Of a stretch of 39,516 bases of DNA, positions 34,218 through 39,516 are shown one piece after another. The notes below the pieces were generated by a model. The model saw only the letters and a program-made list of their open reading frames with translations. It did not search any database and had not been told where the DNA came from. The translations under genes were made by a program, and so were the position numbers. Positions within the stretch are counted from its first letter, which is position 1. Each line of letters starts with the position of its first letter. The DNA is from an uncultured Massilia sp. (GTDB taxonomy: Bacteria; Pseudomonadota; Gammaproteobacteria; Burkholderiales; Burkholderiaceae), in contig CAMPHU010000015.1 in assembly GCA_946886065.1 (NCBI GenBank), positions 1-39,516 of the forward strand. The letters are read 5' to 3'.

Positions 34218-34273
34218 CAAGTTCGTTGCATGCCCGCGCCGCTCCCTGCAACGTGCGGCATGCAAACCGTCAA

Positions 34274-35188
34274 TCAGGCAAACTCCGCCACCCGCTCCAC
34301 CACCTCGCGATTGACCACCTGCGTCTCGATCGACGCCTGCAGCGACGGAATCGACCCGCCCGCACGGTAATGGAAGCTCACCCGCAGCAAATCACCCGCC
34401 TCGACGGCCATCGGCCTGGCCAGCGGCAAGGTCATGTAGTGGTTCAGCCAGTCGATCGTGGTCGACTGCTCCTGCACGACCGCCAGCACGTTCTTGGTAA
34501 TGAAGCGCATCGCATTCAGCGTCCCGGCCTTCTCGATCAGCACCGAGCCCTCGAAGCCGATGTGGGTATCGATCGGCGCCTGGAAGTCCATGATGCTGTA
34601 CACGGCCGGCTGGCCCAGCTCCACGGTGCCTGGATACACCACGCCGGTCTCCTGGAACTGGACGATCGGCGCGTAAAAGCCTTCGAAGTCGTATTCCTGC
34701 TGGATCGGCTGGGCCGCCATGATCACCGCCTCCGGCAGGAACAGCGGCAGCGGGCCGCCGAACTTGGCCAGGTAGCGGCGCTTGAAGGATTCGATCACCT
34801 CGACCTGCTTCTCGCGCAGCATGCCCACGTGGATCATTTCGCAGATCACGACGTCCACCGGTTCCGGCGGCAGGTAGTCGAAGGCGTCCGCGTGGACCAC
34901 CTCGACCTTGTGTCCGTCCGGGTTCATCGCCAGGAACTTGCGCGCCTCGCGCACCATGTCCGGGTTGTACTCGACGCAGTAGACCTTGCTGGCCTGGCGG
35001 GCCGCGAAGAAGGACAGCACGCCGGTGCCGCCGCCCAGTTCCAGGACGCGCGCGCCCGGGAACACCGCGTAATGGATGGCGGCCTTGAAGCTGTGCATCC
35101 GGTTCTGGTCCATCAGCATGTTGTGATGGTAGTGCACGGGGATGAACTGCCCCAGGTAGCAGCTTTCGATTTCGCGTTCGTTCAGCAT
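34274..35188 (-). CDS. PRMT-like class I SAM-dependent methyltransferase
   Basis: A 304-residue protein with a Rossmann SAM-binding domain (ARVLELGGGTGVLSFFAAR at 46-64, YCVEYNPDMVREA at 70-82, VVHADAFDYL) and a beta-rich C-terminal half. The segment DVVICEMIHVGMLREKQ (112-128) places Glu117 and Glu126 where protein arginine methyltransferases have their double-E loop. The following PLFLPEAVIMAAQPI resembles the start of the PRMT beta-barrel. This suggests a bacterial arginine- or small-molecule N-methyltransferase. The PRMT THW loop is not evident. The substrate is unknown and the neighbours give no clue. Confidence 0.75.
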   Translation of the reverse strand: MLNEREIESCYLGQFIPVHYHHNMLMDQNRMHSFKAAIHYAVFPGARVLELGGGTGVLSFFAARQASKVYCVEYNPDMVREARKFLAMNPDGHKVEVVHADAFDYLPPEPVDVVICEMIHVGMLREKQVEVIESFKRRYLAKFGGPLPLFLPEAVIMAAQPIQQEYDFEGFYAPIVQFQETGVVYPGTVELGQPAVYSIMDFQAPIDTHIGFEGSVLIEKAGTLNAMRFITKNVLAVVQEQSTTIDWLNHYMTLPLARPMAVEAGDLLRVSFHYRAGGSIPSLQASIETQVVNREVVERVAEFA

Positions 35189-35313
35189 GATGTTCCCGAT
35201 TGTCTTGATGTCCGGAGGTGGACCGTAAGCACATTATGGACAAGCAGGCATGCCGATGAAGGGCCGAGCTGGAGGGTCTTTTGCCCCTAGTTCTCAGCGG
35301 AAATGTAAAACGC

Positions 35314-35982
35314 TCAAGGCTTGCTGCCCGAAATCGCTTGCGCCAGGTCCGCGTGCCCTGCCCGCTCGGCGATCCGGGCGGCCGTCAGGCCTTCGGTGTT
35401 TTTGAGGCCGGCTTTCGCGCCGCGCTGGAGCAGCAGCTGCGCGGTCGACGCGTGCCCCTCGCGCGCCGCCATCATCAGGGGCGTGTAGGCGCCGCTCTGG
35501 CGCGGCGATACCGCGTCGATCTGCGCGCCGCGCTGGACCAGCAGGGCCGCGATCTCGTCGTCGCCCGCCGCGGCCGCATAGTGCAGCGGCGTCCAGCCGC
35601 TGCGGTTCACCTTGGCGCCCTTGGCCAGCAGCGCATTGACCGCATCCTTGTTGCGCTTGAACGCGGCCATCATCAGGGCCGTGTTGCCGTTGGCGGCCGT
35701 GGCTTCGAGATTCGTGCCCGGATGCTCCAGCAGCGCCTGGACCACCTCCTTCGCATCCTCGCGCACGGCCAGCACCAGCGCGGTATCGCCGCCGATCGGG
35801 TTGAGCTCGTTGGCGTTGACCCTGGCGCCCACCATCTTGCGCACGGTGCCGGCGTCGTCGGTCTGCACGGCACGGAAGAAGGCCGTCACTTCTTCCGGCG
35901 TCGGCGGGGACACCGCCTGCGCGGTGGACACGAAGCCTGCAAGCAGGCCGGCAACAACGAAGGCGCGGCGGGTGGTGGACAT
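35314..35982 (-). CDS. Secreted ankyrin-repeat protein
   Basis: A 222-residue protein with a signal peptide ending TAQA-V (about residue 23) and about five ankyrin repeats (GDTALVLAVREDAKEVVQAL, GNTALMMAAFKRNKDAVNAL, GWTPLHYAAAAGDDEIAALL, YTPLMMAAREGHASTAQLLL, GLTAARIAERAGHADLA). Ankyrin repeats mediate protein contacts; in bacteria periplasmic versions are often linked to oxidative-stress or effector-immunity roles, but no partner is evident here. AAGGAG precedes the ATG at 35982, which lies 4 bases after the tatD stop, so the two genes form an operon. Confidence 0.85.
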   Translation of the reverse strand: MSTTRRAFVVAGLLAGFVSTAQAVSPPTPEEVTAFFRAVQTDDAGTVRKMVGARVNANELNPIGGDTALVLAVREDAKEVVQALLEHPGTNLEATAANGNTALMMAAFKRNKDAVNALLAKGAKVNRSGWTPLHYAAAAGDDEIAALLVQRGAQIDAVSPRQSGAYTPLMMAAREGHASTAQLLLQRGAKAGLKNTEGLTAARIAERAGHADLAQAISGSKP

Positions 35983-35986
35983 GGTG

Positions 35987-36769
35987 TCAGCTCCTTGCGG
36001 TCTGGAACAGGTTGAAGAAGTTGTCGGTCGTCTGCTGGGCCACATCGCGCAGCGAGACGCCCTTGAGCGTCGCGATGAATTCCGCCACGTGGGCGACATA
36101 GCCGGGCTCGTTCATCCTGCCGCGGAAAGGCACCGGAGCCAGGTAGGGCGAATCGGTCTCGATCAGCATGCGTTCGAGCGGCACGGCCCTGGCGACCTCC
36201 TGCAATTCCCTGGCGCTCTTGAAGGTCACGATCCCGGAGAACGAGATGTAGAAGCCCTGGGCCATGGCGGCCTGGGCGACTTCCAGCGATTCGGTGAAGC
36301 AGTGCATCACCCCCGCCACCCCGCCCTGGTCCGTGCCGGCGCCCTCTTCCTGCATGATGCGGATGGTGTCGGCGCTCGCGGCGCGGGTGTGGATGATCAG
36401 CGGCTTGCGGGTCTCGCGCGAGGCGCGGATATGGGTGCGGAAACGCTCGCGCTGCCATTCCAGGTCGCCTTCCAGGCGGTAGTAATCCAGGCCGGTCTCG
36501 CCGATCGCGACGATCTTCGGGTGATTGGCCAGTTCGACCAGCTGCAGCACGGTGGGCTCGGGGGTGTCCTCGTAGTCGGGATGGACGCCGACCGAGGCGT
36601 AGATGTGCGGGTATTGCTCGGCCAGCGCGAGCACCTGAGGGAAATCAGGCAGGTCGACCGAGACGCACAGGGCGTGCGTCACCTTGTTCTCGGCCATCTT
36701 GGCCATGATCTCGGGCATCCGGGCAGCCAGCTCCGGGAAATTGATGTGGCAATGGGAATCGATAAACAT
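35987..36769 (-). CDS. tatD: TatD-family metal-dependent deoxyribonuclease
   Basis: A 260-residue amidohydrolase-fold nuclease of the TatD/YcfH type. Metal ligands are visible at His6 and His8 (DSHCHINF), Glu91 (IGETGLDYY), His127 (IIHTRAA), His156 (MHCF) and Asp206 (ETDSPYLAP). The family trims 3' DNA ends and acts in DNA repair and turnover. It belongs to the conserved tmk-holB-pilZ-tatD neighbourhood, here interrupted by a GNAT gene. The ribosome site is weak (GGCGGA). Confidence 0.93.
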   Translation of the reverse strand: MFIDSHCHINFPELAARMPEIMAKMAENKVTHALCVSVDLPDFPQVLALAEQYPHIYASVGVHPDYEDTPEPTVLQLVELANHPKIVAIGETGLDYYRLEGDLEWQRERFRTHIRASRETRKPLIIHTRAASADTIRIMQEEGAGTDQGGVAGVMHCFTESLEVAQAAMAQGFYISFSGIVTFKSARELQEVARAVPLERMLIETDSPYLAPVPFRGRMNEPGYVAHVAEFIATLKGVSLRDVAQQTTDNFFNLFQTARS

Positions 36770-36826
36770 TCCGCCATTTTAATCGAGCTGCGGCCAGACC
36801 GTGATCGTGTTCCCTGAGGAGTTCCC

Positions 36827-36919
36827 GTGAGTAAAGATTACCTGCGCGGATTGCGCCGCCCCTGGGCGAAGGCCGCGCACAAGGAGCGAAAGCTCAAGCG
36901 ACGCGCTTGCCAAGGATAA
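36827..36919 (+). CDS. Possible 30-residue strongly basic protein
   Basis: A GTG at 36827 follows GAGGAG with 5 bases between, and opens a frame of 30 codons ending in TAA. The product begins MSKDYLRGLRRPWAKAAHKE and is rich in Arg/Lys. It is on the strand opposite the tatD/GNAT genes, and its last 26 bases overlap the GNAT 3' end. The strong ribosome site is the main support. I recognise no family and no promoter is evident, so it may be fortuitous. Confidence 0.35.
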   Translation: MSKDYLRGLRRPWAKAAHKERKLKRRACQG

Positions 36920-37412
36920 TCAGGTCGCGTTCGATCCCGTCGAGATTGGCCACGCGCGGGAAATTCGCCCAGGTCTCGAAGCCGTACTTGCGGAACAGCG
37001 CCAGGCTCGGCGCATTGTGGCCGAAGATAAACCCCAGCAGGGTATGCACCTTGACTTCGGGCGCGAAGGCCATCGCCAGCTCCAGGCAATACCGTCCGAT
37101 CCCCCTGCCGCGCGCCCGCTCGGCAATGTAGATCGACACCTCGGCCGTGCCCGAATACGCCGGGCGGCCATAGAAGTTCGAATACGACAACCAGCCCAGC
37201 ACTTCCGGCTTCTCGCCGGTATCGTCGGCGGCGTGGATCACCCACAGCGGACGGCGGTCCGGCGTGTGATCCGCGAACCATTGCTCGCGCGACTGCACGG
37301 TAATCGGTTCGGTATCGGCGGTGACTTCGCGCGAGGCGACCGTGGAGTTATAGATGTCGACGATGACCGGCAGGTCGTCGCGGGTGGCCAGGCGGTGGAC
37401 GTAGGACGGCAT
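36894..37412 (-). CDS. GNAT-family N-acetyltransferase (phosphinothricin/amino-acid acyltransferase-like)
   Basis: A 172-residue acetyltransferase. The N-terminal YNSTVASREVTADTEPITVQ and GWLSYSNFYGRPAYSGTAEVS follow the pattern of the Pat/MnaT (COG1247) group, which acetylates amino-acid analogues such as phosphinothricin, methionine sulfone or methionine sulfoximine. The acetyl-CoA loop is ERARGRGIGRYC (RGRGIG at 101-106). It sits between tatD and pilZ, where most relatives have no gene, suggesting a local insertion. The substrate is inferred only at group level. Confidence 0.87.
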   Translation of the reverse strand: MPSYVHRLATRDDLPVIVDIYNSTVASREVTADTEPITVQSREQWFADHTPDRRPLWVIHAADDTGEKPEVLGWLSYSNFYGRPAYSGTAEVSIYIAERARGRGIGRYCLELAMAFAPEVKVHTLLGFIFGHNAPSLALFRKYGFETWANFPRVANLDGIERDLIILGKRVA

Positions 37413-37439
37413 ACGGCAGGAAGTAGGGAGAAAACGTGG

Positions 37440-37817
37440 TTACAGGGTATGGGTCGCGCGCGACGAACGCAGCGCCGCGCCGAGGATCTCTTCGATGCGC
37501 AGCTTGGCACGCTGCCCGGACTCGTCCGCCGGAAAATGCACGCCGATGCCCTGCGCCTTGTTGTTGTTGGCGCCGGCCGGGGTGATCCAGGCGACCTTGC
37601 CGGCGATCGGGTATTTGTTCGGGTCATCCATCAGCGACAGGATCAGGTAGATCTCGTCGCCAATCTTGTAGGGCTTGTTGGTCGGGACGAACATGCCGCC
37701 GTTCTTAAGGAAAGGCATGTAGGCGGCATAGAGCGCCGCCTTTTCCTTGATGGCCAGGGACAGGACGGACGGCCGCGGTGCTTGCGGAGCGTTCGGGTCT
37801 GTCGGGGTGGCGCTCAT
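37440..37817 (-). CDS. pilZ: Atypical PilZ-domain protein (type IV pilus PilZ)
   Basis: A 125-residue single-domain PilZ protein (VLSLAIKEKAALYAAYMPFLKNGGMFVP, GDEIYLILSLMDD, GKVAWITP, GIGVHFP). The c-di-GMP motifs RxxxR and D/NxSxxG are absent, as in Pseudomonas PilZ, so it probably acts by contact with the pilus ATPase or FimX-like proteins rather than by binding c-di-GMP. AAAGGA precedes the ATG at 37817. It lies 19 bases after holB, the conserved position of this gene. Confidence 0.88.
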   Translation of the reverse strand: MSATPTDPNAPQAPRPSVLSLAIKEKAALYAAYMPFLKNGGMFVPTNKPYKIGDEIYLILSLMDDPNKYPIAGKVAWITPAGANNNKAQGIGVHFPADESGQRAKLRIEEILGAALRSSRATHTL

Positions 37818-37836
37818 CGGTATCCTTTCAAGTGCA

Positions 37837-38856
37837 TCAGCTGCAGCACGAAGTGTACTCAAGCAACATGTCTTCGACAAACAATTTTGCCGACAGGGGG
37901 TGCTCGGCCACTGCCCGGCGCTCGTTGGTGGCCTTGATGGCGCGCATCAGGCTCGCAGTGTGCACCTTGGCGGCCAGCGCCGCAAGCTCACGCTGGTAGC
38001 GCGGATAGTAGCGGATCTGGCCGGACAATTTGAACGCGGCGACATCGTACAGCCAGCGCTGCAGCCACGCCACCAGGGAAGGCAGTTCGCCCTTGGCGAG
38101 GCGCTCGGCGGCGCGCAGCGCGCCGTCCCGCGACGGCTGGGCCAGGAAATGCAGCAGCGCCTCGAGCTCCTCGCGGCTGCCGCCTTCGCTCTCCGCCAGC
38201 GCGGCCAGCGGCGCACCGCCCTGCTCGCGCAGCCAGCTGTCGGCATCCGCGACGCCCTGGGCCTTGAGCCAGGCCAGGGCCTCCTCGTGCGAGGGCATGG
38301 GCAAGGCGAACTTGCGGCAGCGCGACAGGATCGTCGGCAGCAGGCGGTCCAGGCTGTTCGATGCCAGCAGGAAGACCGTGCCCGGCGGCGGCTCTTCCAG
38401 GGTCTTGAGCAGGGCGTTCGAGGCCGGCATGTTGAGCGCCTCGGCCGGATACAGCACCACCACCCGCAAGCCCTGGCGGTGGGTCGAGATGTTCATGAAG
38501 TCCGACAGCGCGCGGATCTGCTCGATCTTGATTTCCCTGGACGGCTTGGCGCTCTTGGCCTTGCGCTCGCCTTCGCCGCCCTCCTCGCCTTCCGCCGGCT
38601 CATCCTCGAGCGCTTCGGGGCGCACCCGGCGGTAATCCGGATGGTTGTGCTGCACGAACCAGCCGCAGGACGCGCACTCGCCGCAGGCGTGGCCGCCCGG
38701 CTTCACGTTCTCACACAACAGGGCCTGGGCAAAGGATTCGAGGAAATCGGCCTTGCCGGTACCGGCCGGGCCATGGAACAGGATGGCGTGCGGCATGCGC
38801 GCGCGCATCTGCTGCAGCTGCGCCCACGCGGCTTGCTGCCACGGATACATCGTCAC
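37837..38856 (-). CDS. holB: DNA polymerase III subunit delta' (HolB)
   Basis: A 339-residue AAA+ clamp-loader subunit. The P-loop is degenerate ([10 protein letters not shown]). A zinc module is formed by Cys in [19 protein letters not shown], and [33 protein letters not shown] and [12 protein letters not shown] are typical of delta'. An acidic insertion (about residues 84-98, [14 protein letters not shown]) separates the zinc module from the next strand. A GTG start at 38856 overlaps the tmk stop (GTGA) with GGAG 8 bases upstream; an ATG two codons later is also possible. It helps load the sliding clamp in replication. Confidence 0.93.
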   Translation of the reverse strand: MTMYPWQQAAWAQLQQMRARMPHAILFHGPAGTGKADFLESFAQALLCENVKPGGHACGECASCGWFVQHNHPDYRRVRPEALEDEPAEGEEGGEGERKAKSAKPSREIKIEQIRALSDFMNISTHRQGLRVVVLYPAEALNMPASNALLKTLEEPPPGTVFLLASNSLDRLLPTILSRCRKFALPMPSHEEALAWLKAQGVADADSWLREQGGAPLAALAESEGGSREELEALLHFLAQPSRDGALRAAERLAKGELPSLVAWLQRWLYDVAAFKLSGQIRYYPRYQRELAALAAKVHTASLMRAIKATNERRAVAEHPLSAKLFVEDMLLEYTSCCS

Positions 38857-39479
38857 AACAATTTCTCCAGTACTTCCGATAAGCGCGCGCGTGTGGCTTC
38901 GATCGAACGCGTGGAATCGATGACCACGATCCGCTCCGGGAACTCGGCGGCGCGGCGCAGGTATTCAATGCGGCATTTCTGGAAGAAGTCGGCCTGTTCG
39001 CGTTCGAACTTGTCGAGGGTGCGGGTCGCGTCCAGGCGCTCGCGCGCCACCTCGAGCGGCACGTCGAACAGCAGGGTCAGGTCGGGCTGCAGGCCCGGGT
39101 GGACCCAGTTCTCGAGCATTTCCATTTTCTGGCGCGGGAGGCCGCGGCCGCCGCTCTGGTAGGCGAAGCTGGCGTCGGTGAAGCGGTCCGACAGCACCCA
39201 GTTCCCGAGCGCCATCTGGGGCGCGATCACCTGGGCGATATGCTCGCGCCGGCTGGCGAACATCAGCAGCGCCTCGGTTTCCAGGTGCATTTTTTCGTGC
39301 AGCAGCAGCTCGCGCAGCTTTTCGCCGAGCGGCGTGCCGCCCGGCTCGCGCGTCGACACCACGTTCTTGCCACGCGCGCGCAGGAATTCGGTGACGAAGC
39401 CGATGTGGGTGGACTTGCCGGCGCCGTCGATGCCTTCAAAACTGATGAACTTTCCAAGCACGGTACTACCTTCGCTCAT
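38853..39479 (-). CDS. tmk: Thymidylate kinase
   Basis: A 208-residue P-loop kinase that phosphorylates dTMP to dTDP. The P-loop [10 protein letters not shown] is at 15-24, REPGGT at 44-49 and [12 protein letters not shown] (Asp98-Arg99) in the middle; the lid [11 protein letters not shown] lacks the Arg-rich pattern of some types. The ATG at 39479 overlaps the mltG stop (ATGA). An in-frame GTG six codons later, with AAGG upstream, would also give a normal N-terminus. It is followed by holB with a 4-base overlap. Confidence 0.95.
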   Translation of the reverse strand: MSEGSTVLGKFISFEGIDGAGKSTHIGFVTEFLRARGKNVVSTREPGGTPLGEKLRELLLHEKMHLETEALLMFASRREHIAQVIAPQMALGNWVLSDRFTDASFAYQSGGRGLPRQKMEMLENWVHPGLQPDLTLLFDVPLEVARERLDATRTLDKFEREQADFFQKCRIEYLRRAAEFPERIVVIDSTRSIEATRARLSEVLEKLL

Positions 39480-39516
39480 CGGGTGATCTTTCGCTGGTAC
39501 TGATTGACCGCGCGGT
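39476..39516 (-). CDS. mltG: MltG endolytic murein transglycosylase, C-terminal end only
   Basis: The last 12 codons before a TGA at 39476-39478 read [12 protein letters not shown], which is the usual end of MltG/YceG (HNRAVNxYQR). The stop overlaps the tmk start, as in the conserved mltG-tmk-holB order. The rest of the gene lies outside the window. Confidence 0.7.
   Translation of the reverse strand, partial: RAVNQYQRKITR

Noticed and set aside
1..39516. tRNA, rRNA, CRISPR arrays, prophage or toxin-antitoxin genes
   Set aside because: No spaced direct repeats, cloverleaf-like segments, phage structural genes or paired small toxin/antitoxin genes were seen by reading. A dedicated search was not possible.

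Overview
The window is high-GC betaproteobacterial chromosome, most likely Oxalobacteraceae and Massilia-like. The evidence is the mltG-tmk-holB-pilZ-tatD order at the right end, LpxO and RlhA homologues, a small DUF6139-like protein, and the close resemblance of the xylose genes to the Caulobacter-type xylXBCD set. This assignment rests on recalled protein families; no database was searched.

Left edge (1-754): the 3' part of an IS1595/ISXO2-like insertion sequence, abutting the end of a sugar operon. Positions 759-12866 (minus strand): a six-gene glycan operon. In transcription order it encodes an unrecognised secreted probable TIM-barrel protein, a GH74 endo-xyloglucanase, a GH95 alpha-L-fucosidase, a GH35 beta-galactosidase, a GH31 alpha-xylosidase with a PA14 insert, and a CE2-type acetyl esterase. 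Together these match the steps needed to cut and debranch acetylated, fucosylated xyloglucan. All have predicted signal peptides.

Positions 13100-24858: a complete oxidative (Weimberg) xylose route plus uptake. On the plus strand is an alpha-ketoglutaric semialdehyde dehydrogenase. On the minus strand are a LacI-family regulator, then xylX (2-keto-3-deoxyxylonate dehydratase), xylB (xylose dehydrogenase), xylC (lactonase), xylD (xylonate dehydratase) and xylFGH (ABC importer). LacI-type operator candidates with the palindrome TGTTNGCGCNAACA lie in the divergent GH-operon/dehydrogenase promoter, before xylX, before xylF and before the regulator. This suggests one xylose-responsive regulon linking xyloglucan depolymerisation to conversion of xylose into 2-oxoglutarate. 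No TonB-dependent receptor is present in the window.

Positions 25219-28101: a large winged-helix/P-loop NTPase regulator transcribed divergently from the LacI gene. Positions 28154-35982: mostly housekeeping and envelope genes (rlhA, a YghU/YfcG-like GST, wrbA, a His-rich membrane protein, lpxO, two small proteins, a PRMT-like methyltransferase, a secreted ankyrin protein). Positions 35987-39516: the conserved tatD / GNAT / pilZ / holB / tmk / mltG block, with a possible 30-residue basic ORF on the opposite strand at 36827-36919.

Points most worth a second look: the unrecognised first gene of the xyloglucan operon; a C10 tract that puts a strongly initiated leader exactly one base out of frame with xylX; the shared operator motif; and an intrinsic terminator ending 11 bases before the CE2 start codon. 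No tRNA, rRNA or CRISPR array was seen.
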